From Siphonodentalium dalli (lineage: Eukaryota; Mollusca; Scaphopoda; Gadilida; Siphonodentaliidae), in contig CP136065.1 of assembly GCA_032622095.1 (NCBI GenBank), positions 94,125,343-94,189,342 on the forward strand: 64,000 nucleotides of DNA, given 5' to 3'. The notes under the pieces are model-generated. The model had not been told where the DNA came from. It made no database searches and worked only from the letters and a program-made list of their open reading frames with translations. This document shows, in pieces, positions 44,680-55,866 of the stretch. The translations under genes and the position numbers were made by a program. The number at the start of each line of letters is the position of its first letter. Position 1 is the stretch's first letter.

Positions 44680-44835
44680 TATTACAGGGCACAACTATTA
44701 ACAAAGAAATATATTCCCTGCATTGTTTGTTGAATTTTATAAAGTTTCCCGTCAGAATAGGCCAGAACATCAAAAAGTTCACAGGGTTTTGAACGTGTGG
44801 AATATGATACCTATGGGCGTAATTATTTAGTTGCG
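44680..44835. repeat. Repeat R3 fragment linked to the Penelope-like element
   Basis: AAGAAATATATTCCC, TTTATAAAGTTTCCCGTCA, CATCAAAAAGTTCACAGGGT and GTGGAATATGATACCTATGG match, diverged, 58730-58865 (same strand) and 57640-57790 (opposite strand). Confidence 0.6.
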
Positions 44836-44839
44836 TGTA

Positions 44840-45560
44840 ACCTAGCTCTTAGTCACGTGAGCCAGTTCTAGCAACTGAAGTAAAAGTGGCGTCGTCCGTT
44901 TCAGTTCCTGGTTTCAGTTGAGCTTTCCACGCATATCCGCTATTGGGAGGAGCGTCTGCAGAAATAGTTTAATTGGTTCAACAGCGCTTGTCCTTATGCT
45001 ATAATACACAGAAGGACCTACATTCTTTTCGCCTTTAATTGTGACATGTGATGTCACACAAAATGAAAAACTGTTATAATCAATTTCCAACTAACATCAT
45101 GGCGCAAATAGAAATCTCGGTAAATTATGATTTGACAACAAGAAAGTTTCTTGAATAAAGGCAATTCGACGCTGATAGTATGCACGGATATCAAAATTAG
45201 GGCAAACAAAGGATGTTCATCGCAGCAAGCGGTCGGCTCAGTCGCTGATTGGTATACAATATATGTTAATAATTATTTGATTGACATCTGTGGAAAGGTC
45301 CACCAGAAACGAGATTCATGCTTGTGTACAATGTACACCAATTATACGTCATGTTTGGCACTGTGTTCTGTCGTATTCTGACACCGTGTGACATCGGTAC
45401 ATGGACAGTCCAGCTCAGTTCTCTAACTCCTGAGCCTGGTGCAACCGGTCGTGGTTGTTGAGTTGTGTATGTATTCCGCTTTGGCAGGCCAACCGTCCAC
45501 TAGAATCGCTGTGAACGCCCCAGTGAACGCAGCGTCCATTGACATTTTGCGTCTGAAATA
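44840..45560. other. No gene recognised; CpG-containing, promoter-like composition
   Basis: The stretch contains CACGTG and several CpG sites near 44855-44960, but no start codon with a supported exon. Confidence 0.25.
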
Positions 45561-45689
45561 TATTTTATTTGTATAATAATGCAAAATATATACAAAAGTT
45601 TTGTCAACTTATGAAGCCCTTCTCCCGATACAATAAAATTAAGCCCAGAAATGTTAAGTTGAAATGCCTCCCGGAGTGCAATGATATTG

Positions 45690-46010
45690 TTAATTTGGTA
45701 GCCTGGGTCGACCATGACTTTCGGAACTTATTCCCTATTTTGGACAGACTGTTCGAAATCCGAAAATGGTCATCATGCCATTTTCACTACCGGGATGGGG
45801 TGGTGTTCAGGGTTGGTGTGTTTCTAATGGATATTCAGAGTGGCCAACCAGCCACATGCAGGATCAAATTGGGGCGAAATTTGAATCGTTCCCGAAATGG
45901 TCCATATGCCATTTTCACCCCATCGGGGGTGTTTATATGGGCATATGGTGGGGCATCTATGTGGTGTCAAATTTGGCGAAATCTGAACCGCTAAAAAAAG
46001 GTTCATATAC
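45690..46010. repeat. Degenerate repeat with CCATTTTCAC...GGGGTG units
   Basis: Similar blocks occur three times: ATGGTCATCATGCCATTTTC, ATGGTCCATATGCCATTTTC, and GGCGAAATCTGAACCG against GGCGAAATTTGAATCG. A C tract follows at 46040-46059. Confidence 0.55.
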
Positions 46011-46217
46011 ATGTACCATTTTACCATTGAGAGGCCTGCCCCCCCCCCCCCCCCCCCCAGTTATATAAGGAACAATTTGGCGAAACCAGAACCGTCCTCG
46101 AAATTAAATGGTCCTACTACTTCCATAAAATCTAAAATTGATTTAGTTTGCATTCAATTAATATTACCGAAAAGTCCAACCTGCCCGATCGTAAAATTCC
46201 AGAAAATACAATGTCAG

Positions 46218-46438
46218 AACAACGCACATATGTAAATATGCAACGTCCGAACAACGCACCTATGTAGATATTTAACGTCCGAACAACGCACAGATGTAAA
46301 TATTTAACGTGCGAACAACGCATAGATGTAAAATATACAACGTCCGAACAACGCACAGATGTAAATATTTAACGTCCGAACAACGCACACATGTAAATAT
46401 AAAACGTCCGAACAACGCACATAATTATGTAAATATCT
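46218..46438. repeat. Minisatellite, about 35-bp unit, six to seven copies
   Basis: The unit is AACGTCCGAACAACGCACAG followed by ATGTAAATATTT, with point differences. The copies read open on the minus strand only because the unit length is near a multiple of three in places. Confidence 0.92.
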
Positions 46439-46558
46439 AATCCTTGCCAACAAACAAACGGCAATGTTTCCACAAATGAGAGTATATATAGCTGCATAAT
46501 AATTCATATAGAGAGTCATATAGGTTAATCATTTGGAAGCGGCCTTGGTGAGATTTAA

Positions 46559-46830
46559 CCCTTTCTATTCTAAATACTCACCGACGAGTAGTTATTCCCT
46601 TAGGAAATTTTCAGATAATAAGTTCAACAAACGACCATCATTGGTCGTTTGTTGACGTATAATCTAAACATGTTCCACCAATGAATATGAATCCTTCTAT
46701 TCTTGTATTATTAGTTTTTTCTGTCTGTCGTCTGCTTATGGTTTCTGAACACCCCTCCAAATTAATAATATACCATTCCCATTTACACTTTTATAACTGT
46801 GGGGGGGGGGTCCATTTAGTAAAGAAAGGG
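46559..46830. mobile_element. P3 TTAA MITE, 272 bp
   Basis: TTAA (46555-46558) then CCCTTTCTATTCTAAATAC; right end TTTAGTAAAGAAAGGG then TTAA (46831-46834). The centre carries ACGACCATCATTGGTCGTTT, a small perfect palindrome. Confidence 0.85.
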
Positions 46831-46839
46831 TTAATCAAG

Positions 46840-48007
46840 CTTCGATACCCCATGGCCATGGTGATGGTGCTGTCCAATATTTTTTTTGCCAAATTACAAG
46901 TTACCAAATTACAAGTATATCTGCCATCAAAGCGTCTATGGCCGATATATATGCGAGTGTGTGTGGTTGACAGAAAATCAAAACAGCCAAAACACACAGA
47001 AAATGATAACCATGGGATGGAAATGTGCGTTCGGACAGATAAAGCTTTCTAGATAATCATAGCAAAAACTCCAATTGCAAACAAGGCCAATTGACAGTAG
47101 ATACATTTTGCACAACGAGTACTACTGTTAAGAATTACAAATAGCCGGTATTAGTCTTAAATTTTTCGGACTGTCCAAAAACCTTTTCGCACAATATATA
47201 TTGACGACTATACGAGTCCGTTTGTGAGAAACTCGTGCCTTTCAAACTTCTTGCAGAAAGGTGATATGTTTCTGTTTTTCATGATTATTTTGTACTTAAT
47301 TATGTTGTTATCAGGTCATAGATTGGCGCTTTGTGTTTCGCAAAATTCTCGCATTTCACGGCGACAAACGATTTGTTGCCACTAAGGGTCAATCCACACC
47401 GGGCGCGAGTGCGCGATTTTTACGGCCGTTTTCTGTCGTCCGTAGCGCTCAAAGCGCGCGATTTTTATATTCACAACGAAATCGACTGGATCACTTCGCC
47501 GCGGTCGATGCTTTGGGTAGATAATCGTTTGAGTGCATCATTTACAGGCAGGTCACAAATACAATGTATATGGGCATTTTAATCAGAAATTGCTAAACAT
47601 GTACATGTAAGAGTTTTTCAAACTCATTTAATTGTCAAATATAGTATGTCAAGTGGAATTCTCATAGCAATTGCGTTTAATTGAATTTCATTCTATAATT
47701 CCAGTTAGTGAGTTATTTTTATCGGGGGGGGGGGTGCAAAGTGACCTCACAAGCTTGGAATGGATTGGGACCAAAATTAACCAGACGATCCTGTTATTAC
47801 GTCGATCTCTTGTCAGGCATTTTCTCTTCTCATTTACATATATCCTTGCACTTCAGTTATCAGCATGTCGCTAAAGTTCTCCACCACCTTTGTTATCGCG
47901 ACGACGAATGAATGTGTCGCCTTCAAATAGGATTAATACCAGCGTATAAATATCCTATTTGACAGCGTATTTGTGAGTTTTGTTGAAAACCCAAACAACA
48001 ATTGCAA
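46840..48007. other. No gene recognised; CpG-rich island near 47330-47530
   Basis: 47380-47520 is unusually CpG-rich (CCGGGCGCGAGTGCGCGATT, AGCGCGCGATTTTTATATTC). It may be a promoter or a GC-rich MITE end. A short open frame at 47708-47911 resembles no family I recognise. Confidence 0.3.
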
Positions 48008-48362
48008 TCTATATATATATAAAAGAGTAGGATCTGTCTGTCTGTCCGGATTTTTCTCCGAGACTGCTGGTCCGATTTCAACCAAATATGGTGTGGTGGC
48101 TCGGGGTACCTGGTGTATGTCATAACGCCGTTAGTTTTTCAAAATTTTGATTTAAAATAATTGATTATATAAATAAATTAAAAATAAAAACAATAAGCTC
48201 ATTATTGGCCTGTTTCAGCACCATATGTACACTCTCTATATAAATGTGTTTTCACGGTGGCCCGCGCCATCCAACTGAATAACTAGTATAAGTCAACAAT
48301 GGGCTTATTCCAGACAGGCCCATCGACGCTGAATAAAGGCCCCCGAAGCCTGTTTCAGCTAG
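48008..48362 (+). mobile_element. Non-autonomous Helitron, 355 bp
   Basis: It starts TCTATATATATATAAAAGAG after A (48007) and ends CTGTTTCAGCTAG before T (48363). The 5' region contains TCCGATTTCAACCAAATATG, seen also at 18620 and (inverted) 51680. No RepHel coding sequence is present. Confidence 0.88.
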
Positions 48363-48769
48363 TTACTGATATGGAAAAATTACAACCGATAGAAAGAACA
48401 CAAATTCTAGTGATGTAGTACCCTATTCGTATTTATGATCAGTAGTAGTTCATTGTGCGAAAGGAGATTATTTTTCTGAAAGTGATCCTGATGGTGAATC
48501 TCCCAAAAAATTGTATTACAAATCTAAATATTTACTCCTTAGTCCGAACGCATCTTTGCCAATAAACAAACCCTGATGGCAATGCTTCCGAGCAAGCTGC
48601 AAGACAGACACACTTAATTTTCGAATGCCCAGATCACATTATACACAATATATTCCATATTAAATACCATTTGAAAGAGGAACCATATATATTATATTCC
48701 TCCAGAATACGGAACAGCTGTGGCCTAGGCGCGTCAACTCAAAATACTAAATTTTATTTTATTTTACGC

Positions 48770-49800
48770 ATGCTGTGCATAAACCTTTTATAACCGGGTC
48801 AGCTTCAAACCTAATACTTCATAATATAATTACACTAATGCTACTATATATGGTTAAAGGTACTCAATCCGATAAAACTCCTCTCAATTACTATTTCAAT
48901 GGCTTCGGGTGTCAAAAATATTTGATTCGAGTCGAGGAAGTCACCCATCAAAGCTCAGATTTGTTAGATATCGATTTTAGAAATCTATTATTTTTCATAA
49001 TCGGGAATACTTTCTGGCCCAGAACTCAGTCAAAATTGCGTTATATATTACCACTTGATTTTAGAGTTATCCATCCTTGTCTGTTTACATCCCGAGCAGA
49101 TTACGGCAGTTGGTGGCAATTATTAGTACTCATCTCGAGTAAATAACAAATTTCAAAAATCAATATCTAATAACTCTGAGCTTTGTTTGATGGGTTCCTC
49201 GACTCGAATCAAATATTTTTTACCCCCAAAGACAAAGAAATAGTAATATAGGACCCTCTGATCGGATTGTTGTTGTTGGAATATGTTGAGATGGGGACCC
49301 TCTGTTCGGATTGAGTACCTTTAACATTTTACAATTCGATGATGGTATTTAAGAAATTCAGTTGCGTCACATACGTCCGTAATATCAAAGCTACAATGAA
49401 AGTGTAATGTTATATATCTTCACTGCTATAGGTGAATAACGTTTTATTATCTGTTTACGATCTCGCCTCGGCGGTCCAACGAGTGATAGAGATTTTCAGA
49501 TTCACCCAAGAATTCCCCCGTTATTTACAACAGAATGCACCATAATAAACAAGTAAGAGATAGAGTTATTCCCCTTCCGTTGAGAATAATAAACTGGCAG
49601 TACAGCCTATATATATATTGATATAAATTAAGCACATAACACACGTCGGAACATTGACAAAAACAACACGTTCACAGTTTATTCGACCGGATAAGTTGAT
49701 AATACAATGTTTTGGAGCTTCCTTTTTCAAATGGTATCTTTTATGGAATATATATGTTGTATATAATGTGATCTGGTGACTCGAAAATTAAGTGGGCCTA
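48770..49800. repeat. Interspersed repeat R2 region interrupted by a P5 element
   Basis: 48770-48853 and 49325-49450 are homologous to 10780-11170, and 49490-49800 to the R2 repeat (GAGATAGAGTTATTCCCC, GTGATCTGGTGACTC). The P5 element lies at 48858-49320. Confidence 0.75.
48858..49320. mobile_element. P5 family TTAA element, 463 bp, with matching empty site
   Basis: TTAA (48854-48857) then AGGTACTCAATCCGAT; right end TTCGGATTGAGTACCT then TTAA (49321-49324). Longer inner arms are inverted too: TTTGATTCGAGTCGAGGAAG against TTCCTCGACTCGAATCAAA. The homologous sequence at 10990-11020 has one TTAA and no element. Confidence 0.92.
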
Positions 49801-49860
49801 GTGTTTTGTCAGTTGCATGTCATTATGGAATGAACTAGCCAATAACTTGCAATAAGAGAG

Positions 49861-50140
49861 ATCACCGAGTCGCGGCCACATTGGATTCATCCAGCCCCCG
49901 TTCCGCGGTTTAAATACTACAGGTCAAAGTTATGGAGGTGTATTCCATGCATATATGGAACTTTTGAATATTCATGATTCCATATATGGAATTCATGAAT
50001 ATTCAAAAGCTTCATATATGGAATCCTGAATATTCAAAAGTTCCACAATATATGGAATGCACCTCCAGAACGTTGACATGTAGAACTTAAACCGGGGAAC
50101 TGGTGCTGGGTGAATCCAATATGGCCGTGACTCAGTGATA
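49861..50140. repeat. 280-bp palindromic element, first of a tandem pair
   Basis: Outer arms ATCACCGAGTCGCGGCC and GGCCGTGACTCAGTGAT; middle arms AGGTCAAAGTTATGGAGGTG and CACCTCCAGAACGTTGAC. The centre has four TCCATATATGGAA-type units with GAATATTCATGA. Confidence 0.8.
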
Positions 50141-50155
50141 TCGCTTATACGCATT

Positions 50156-50354
50156 GTCTCTGAGTCGCGGCCATATTGGACCCATCTAGCCCCGTTCCGT
50201 GTGTTTGGTGCTACAGGTCAAAGTTCTTGAGCAGCATGCAGCATTCCGTATATGGAATTCATGAATATTGAAATGCTCCATATATGGAATCCTACTCCAG
50301 AACTTTGACCCGTAGCACTGAAAAACGGAACGGGGCTAGCTTGATCCAATATTG
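50156..50354. repeat. Palindromic element, second of a tandem pair
   Basis: GAGTCGCGGCCATATTGGAC, TAGCCCCGTTCCG and AGGTCAAAGTTCTTGAG are mirrored by CCAGAACTTTGACC, AACGGGGCTAG and GATCCAATATTG. It has one TCCATATATGGAA-type pair in the centre. Confidence 0.8.
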
Positions 50355-50373
50355 TAACCGACAAAATTCTTAA

Positions 50374-50893
50374 AGGTGGATTATCTCTTTGTAAACATGT
50401 ATTATATAGTTACCGGGGTATAAAATATTAGATTTGAATCGAAGACTCCTGTCCGGAAATGCTTATATCGATTAATATTAATTTAATTTCGAATATTTTC
50501 TGGTCTAAAAAGGTGTGTTTGTTCAGCTAACGAACAATGGTGGTTACTGTTAACAGAGACCAGAAATTATATTGTGCAATTTTGTCACAAATAGATGTTA
50601 ATTATACTCGTTATCGCTTATATCGTTGGAACAAAACAATACAAACAACCAATCTGTGACATTTGACATTCGTTGCGTAGCCGTGGGAACAGCCCAGTGC
50701 TCTATATCGCAATAAGGTCTCATCCGAATGGTCTGTTCTAAAAATAGTAACATAAATGGGCCCGATTTTATATTCGAAATAAAATCAATATTAATTGATA
50801 GAAGCTTTTCCGGACATAGGTCTTCAGTTCATATCTATTATTTTATACCCACGCAACTATATAAAATTTGTTATTTAAAGAGATAATCCATCT
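50374..50893. mobile_element. P6: TTAA-flanked element, 520 bp
   Basis: TTAA (50370-50373) then AGGTGGATTATCTCTTTG; right end AAAGAGATAATCCATCT then TTAA (50894-50897). Inner arms are also inverted (ATTAGATTTGAATCGAAGAC; TGTCCGGAAATGCT / AGCTTTTCCGGACA). A partial relative (AAACTTTTCCGGACAGATGC) lies near 54460-54530. Confidence 0.8.
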
Positions 50894-51249
50894 TTAAGTA
50901 AAATAAACGAATGGTTTCCTCTCATTCGTTGTACGAGGTGGCACCATGGCATTGTTCAGTCCAACGGATCAAGGGACTGAACTCAACCTTTTAATTTGCA
51001 ACGAGAACAGCTTCATAATATTAAAAAATAAGAATAACGTTGCGTGCAGCCAATTTGGATATAATTATGCTCCATGAAAATAACTACTTTATTCTCTATT
51101 CCCGTTCGATGACACCACGCGACTTTAATAGGTTTTCCATATTTTATATATATAGTCATTACCGGAACGAACTGTCACGAAACTTTAATACGTTCTCCAT
51201 ATTGTATATAGTAATTAACGGAACCAAATGTCTGCGCATCTAATGACTT

Positions 51250-51765
51250 AATTCCTGTATTGTGATTGTGATCGTGACTTGAGTAACGATTTATCTGGAA
51301 CAAATTAACTGTTAGTTCATAAAGGCTATACTTCAATATATCCTCGTTCAAATAGGTTCATATTGGACCTATATCCATTAGCATTGGTTCACATTGGACT
51401 GAATTGATTCTGGAATAAGCCCATAATAGACTTAAACCCGTTATTCCGTTGGATGGCGCGGGCCACAGTGAAAACACATATATCTGCTGCAACATGTCCT
51501 CGTTCAAATAGGTTCATAGTGGACTTATTATTCTGAAATAGGCCCATAGTGAGCTTATTTGAATTTTTTTTTTATATATATATTTATTTAACAATTCTTT
51601 TTTAAATCACAATTTTGAAAAACTAAAGCCGCCATAACCTCCGCCGAGTCAACACACCCACACCAAATTGGGGTTTGGTTGAAATCGGATCAGCAGTCTG
51701 GGACCACATGTTCGCACACATCACAGGCATAAATTATCCTACTCTTTTATATATATATGGATACT
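51250..51765 (-). repeat. Helitron-related sequence, minus strand, 3' end lost
   Basis: On the minus strand it begins ATATATATATAAAAGAGTAG and contains CCGATTTCAACCAAACCCCA, as in the 48008 Helitron. GGATGGCGCGGGCCACAGTG is the inverse of its interior. GGTTCATATTGGACCTAT units recur through it. No CTAG end is found. Confidence 0.65.
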
Positions 51766-51852
51766 ATTTATTATGCTTCTTTAATGTATACTCGTGCAAA
51801 TAGGTTCATGTTGGACCTAATAATTGACATTGGTTCATATTTATTCATTTAA

Positions 51853-52087
51853 CCCTTCCATGACTGGAGCTTTCTAAAATTTTGCGAAAACCCTGTGCCA
51901 ATGCATTCACTTATATATATACGAATCTCCCATATATACGACTATAACAGGATGCATTGGCCTAACAATATTTGTTTGACCTTGTAAGCCATGCATTCTC
52001 TTATATATGGGAGACTCACATATATAAGATAATGCACTGGCACGTGGTTATTAATGCTGCACCAGCGCACCTCCCGTCATGAAAGGG
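51853..52087. mobile_element. P2 family TTAA MITE, 235 bp
   Basis: TTAA (51849-51852) then CCCTTCCATGACTGGAGC; right end CTCCCGTCATGAAAGGG then TTAA (52088-52091). Both hairpins are present. Confidence 0.85.
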
Positions 52088-52745
52088 TTAAAATCCTGAT
52101 AAGCCTATACATATTTACAATTAGCATATCTACCAAACATGCAAAATAATTACGTGATTCCCACTTTACGTCGAGACAATCCATTAAACTATAGTTAAGA
52201 TCACGTATGTGCAAAAACTGTCAGTCGACGGTATCCGTATATATACCACAATTTACACAAATATAAATAAAACAGCCACATGTTGGCGGAATTAAAATGC
52301 TGTTCGTGGGGACACGCATGCGTCATGCTGTGCCAGATCATAAGCCGTGCACTTTTCAATTGGCTAATGCACATTTTATTTTACTATTTTGTTGTTGTTT
52401 GGTAATCGGGTCACACACTAACACACCGCTGGTTATGTGGACTTGGGGTAATCCCCAGGTTATTAGGGCCTATAAATGATTTTCCGAAAAAAAAGTGCAC
52501 ATATTAGGATATAAATGTAGTTTTTGTAGACACGAGTAGCTTTACTCACCGACCGCGTTTGTTAACTTTGTAAGCGAAATCTCCCCTTCACGTAGTCAAA
52601 ATTTTATGGAACAAATACAGTTTTTCTCATTTCTAATTATGCGTTCCAGTACAGACCGCATACGTCACCTCCACTAACCCAACTCTTCACAGAAAGTTCA
52701 GTGAATAGATGTAACATCTTTAACTGTTGGCTTGCTATATAATAA

Positions 52746-52969
52746 CCCTTCCATGACTGGAGCTTCCTAAAATTATGCGCGTTTCCCATAGGGAGCCTCG
52801 CATATATAAGAGAATACATTGGCCTAACAATATTTAACTCCACCTTGTAAGCCAGTGCATTTGCTTATACATGCGAGGCTAAATTCCTATGGGAGACTCG
52901 CATATATAAGAGAATGCACTGACACATGATCTTTAATGCTGCACCAGCGCAGCTCCCACCATGAAAGGA
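52746..52969. mobile_element. P2 family TTAA-type MITE, degenerate flanks
   Basis: The ends are CCCTTCCATGACTGGAGC and CTCCCACCATGAAAGG. The flanks read ATAA/AATAA rather than TTAA. It stops 17 bases before the exon at 52987. Confidence 0.75.
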
Positions 52970-52986
52970 ATAAACAATTGACTCAC

Positions 52987-53109
52987 CACGGACATATGGC
53001 ACTCGACCTCCTCCTGTGTAATTGGGGGTGGGGCGTATCGAGCCATCTGTTCTATTGTTAGTTCAGTACCTCGTTGTATCAGCTGGCTCAACCTCTGTAT
53101 TGTAATTCT
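52987..53109 (-). CDS. Second coding exon of a small minus-strand gene
   Basis: Acceptor TTCATTTTTCAG, donor TCCGTG|GTGAGT, 123 nt. Only one of three frames is open; its 41 codons start RITIQRLSQLIQRGTELTIE and continue QMARYAPPPITQEEVECHMS. It enters and leaves in phase 0, which fits the exon ending at 54632. The family is not recognised. The next exon was not found before the window's dense repeats. Confidence 0.6.
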
Positions 53110-53235
53110 CTGAAAAATGAATTGCGCTCCTGGTTAAAGGCATTCGCAGTGGGTAAATGTGCAAAAAATATTCAAGTGTATAAAAATATCACCCTAAGAA
53201 CATGGAGAAATGGATCAATTTTGTTTTTATATTAA

Positions 53236-53668
53236 AGATACATGATCGAGTTAACGCTCCCAAATTACAATTTCTTTGGCTTCGGGGGTAAAAAAATATT
53301 TTATTCCGATCGAGGAACCCACCCATCAGATATCGATTTTTTAAATTTGTTATTTTCCCGAGTTATGTAATTTTTTGGCGGCCTGGAAAATATTCGCCAT
53401 TCCGACGGTATCGGACCAACTTGCAGATGAAGATGGATAACTCTAAAATCAAGTGGATTTGGGTGTTAGATATTTGACAATCCGGTAAAATTTCGTTGAA
53501 CAAAATGCTGATAAATAACAAGTTTTGGGCAATTTTATACCATAGTTGACTGTGTTTAGCCTTATTTTTGGGCAATTAATCGATTCTGATAACTGAAGCG
53601 GCATTTCATAAAATGTTTTTGTTGGAATCTGATGATATGGGGACCATCGAATCGGATTGAGTATATTT
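53236..53668. mobile_element. P5 TTAA element, diverged right end
   Basis: TTAA (53232-53235) then AGATACATGATCGAGTTAAC; the right side has GGGGACCATCGAATCGG and GGATTGAGTATATTTA instead of the usual terminus. Confidence 0.75.
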
Positions 53669-53805
53669 ATAGATAGTGTATCTCTACACAATTACAACCG
53701 CAATATATTTTTATAAAACCAAATTTCAAGACTACAAATAGCTTTTTTTGTGTGAATAAAATACATGTGGCTAAAACTGAAGATGGCTACATCGTTTGTC
53801 TCTAA

Positions 53806-54258
53806 CCCTTTACCCAACAAAACGGCCAAAAACGCCCAAATAAAGCTTCAACAGCCTAAAATATCTTCGGTCTGTCTCAATAACACCATACAAATATGGA
53901 TATCATTGGAACCGGTTCATTGACCACATTGTGGTGGTTACAGTTATGCCCTGTGCCAATGCATTCTCTTATATATGAGAGTCGACCATAGGTCGCCTCG
54001 CATATATAAGAGAATGCATTGGCCTAAAAAAAAAATTTAACACTTTTTACCATTTTTTCTTACATTCTTTAACAATTTTATAATTTTTTCTTACATTTTT
54101 TAACAATTTTTATAATATTTTTCTACATTCTTTGACAATTTTATCATTTTTAATATGTGTTAAGCCAATGCATTCTCTTATATATGCGAGGCGACCTATG
54201 GTCGACTCGCATATATAAGAGAACGCATTGGCACAGGGCCGTTCTGTTGGGTAAAGGG
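53806..54258. mobile_element. P4 MITE flanked by CTAA rather than TTAA
   Basis: The ends CCCTTTACCCAACAAAACGG and CTGTTGGGTAAAGGG match 22377-22726. Both flanks read CTAA. The interior has both hairpins plus several AT-rich TTTTTTCTTACATTCTTTAA units, more than the other copy. Confidence 0.85.
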
Positions 54259-54631
54259 CTAATAGGCACATAATTCGTGGTGAAATATCTTAGTTGAAAT
54301 GAAATTTGACTGTAGTTGAAAATAAAATTTGCCTACATTTAGGGTGCTCCCTCTTGGTACGCTCCGAGCATTTTCGCTCGATTCATGTTCGAAAAATAGC
54401 CATTTCTACTCTCTGCGGGAATGTGATAGAAATTCTAAATAAAATTGAAATTATATGATAGAAACTTTTCCGGACAGATGCCCTCGAAGCGTATCTATTA
54501 TTTTACCCTTAGCCGAAACGATGGTATTTTTGGGTGCAACGAGAATGTCTAAATATGTGGGCGAATCTGCCCGATTATCTGCATGTCCGGTGTACAACAA
54601 TTATATAGGTACAAATTAAATTAATACGTAC

Positions 54632-54751
54632 GTTTCCGTCCCTGGGTCTATTATGCGTTTGTGAGTAAGTCCTTCGCTGGTTTCCATATACTGGGTGCTC
54701 ACGAACTATGAGAAAACAGATAATAAAAGCATAAATGCTTGTTGTCGCCAT
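54632..54751 (-). CDS. First coding exon of a small minus-strand gene; signal-peptide-like start
   Basis: ATG at 54751 has a strong context (TCAAACATGGCG). The 40 codons begin MATTSIYAFIICFLIVREHP, a short hydrophobic stretch like a signal peptide or anchor, then a basic polar tail (NQRRTYSQTHNRPRDGN). The exon ends GGAAAC|GTACGT in phase 0, matching the exon at 53109. Upstream sequence (54770-54850) is CpG-rich, as a promoter or 5' UTR would be. An alternative is a chance frame: a similar SEHP peptide string occurs in P3 elements. Confidence 0.5.
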
Positions 54752-55019
54752 GTTTGAGAAAATCGTCTGAGTGCGAAATCGCAGACGTCCGGGCATCTAT
54801 CGGTCTTCTGTCGGTAAAGAACACTGCAATATATATGATTGGTGCAGGTCTGCGCACATCACATGCAGTGGTTGCATGTCTGGGTATATTATTATAGACG
54901 AAAGCCTGCAAATTATAGTTGATGAAATCATGTTTAGAAGTTTGTATCAGTAATACGCAGCCTAGCGCTAAAAAAAAAGTCCCGTCCTGATTAATGAGTT
55001 GTTTACAATTCAGTGCGCG

Positions 55020-55330
55020 AAGTGATTGCAACCAGGAACGACGACCCCATGAAGTGCACAAAGATCACCGACATGCGGGTCGTAACTCAAACCCCATGCA
55101 GAGTTATCTCCCATCGCAGCGATAGCGTAGAGGGCGCTGCATGGAGTTTGGTCATAACTGTCATCGGTTGATTGCGAACACTGGCGGATTTGTCCATGAA
55201 TGTCATACCCAGAGGTGTCTTGAAAATTGAAAACATGTCTGATTTCTTTCAATCAATTCTTTCCTCGAAACACTCCAGGTTACAATCTAGAGTTATCGCC
55301 ATGCCCACGATTTATTACGTAACTGAGACA
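55020..55330. other. No gene recognised; short motif shared with 60065-60250
   Basis: ACCCCATG, AACTC(A/C)A..CCCATGCAG and GAGTTATCTCCC-like strings recur near 60090-60210 and 62340-62380. This suggests a diverged dispersed repeat. Confidence 0.3.
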
Positions 55331-55566
55331 TGCAAACTTGAGACATTGTGACTTTTAGAACTCCACGTCGGCCATAACTTGTCAAACAAGAAATGGTTCC
55401 AAACCATGCATATATACATATTCCTGAAAATTAATTGGTATTTCCACACGTACCCCCCTTTTTTGCACAAAACCCCACCCTCGCCAGTTTGGCGACAAAC
55501 GTAGATATTTGGCGAACAATCCCATCCAAATATCCGACGAATTAACTACCTTAATTTATACACCAT

Positions 55567-55866
55567 TCAGCTGCCAGAATAAGTTGAACCTTTGATAAAC
55601 AATGTCCTCCGCATGGCTCCGTTGATGTGTTCTTGAATGTCATTTTTGAATGTCAGTACAAAACCTGGGAACTTTTTGATGTTGTGACCAGTTAATACCT
55701 GTTCCTTAATAATGTAGTTCACTGCAGGTGAAGGTCCCAACTCGAATTTGCACGATTTAAGTGACTTTGTGAGCGATTTTGCTTTACATCGCTTACAATG
55801 GAACTTTTCCCGTGTAATTAATTCAATGTTTATTGCTATATCGGCACCAAAAGGCATTACATGCAA
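55567..55866 (-). repeat. Repeat R3, open copy (part of Penelope-like family region)
   Basis: Minus strand 55840-55690 (TTACAT-CGCTTACAATGG region, GAGTTGGGACCTTCACCTGC, ATTATTAAGGAACAGGTATT) matches 57930-57780 closely. Here the frame is open (CKFELGPSPAVNYIIKEQ); in the other copy it is broken. It may be a coding part of the same retroelement, but no domain is recognised. Confidence 0.5.

Noticed and set aside
46132-46519. Minus-strand open frames with repeated VRCSD-like peptides.
   Set aside because: They are translations of the 35-bp minisatellite and end with it.
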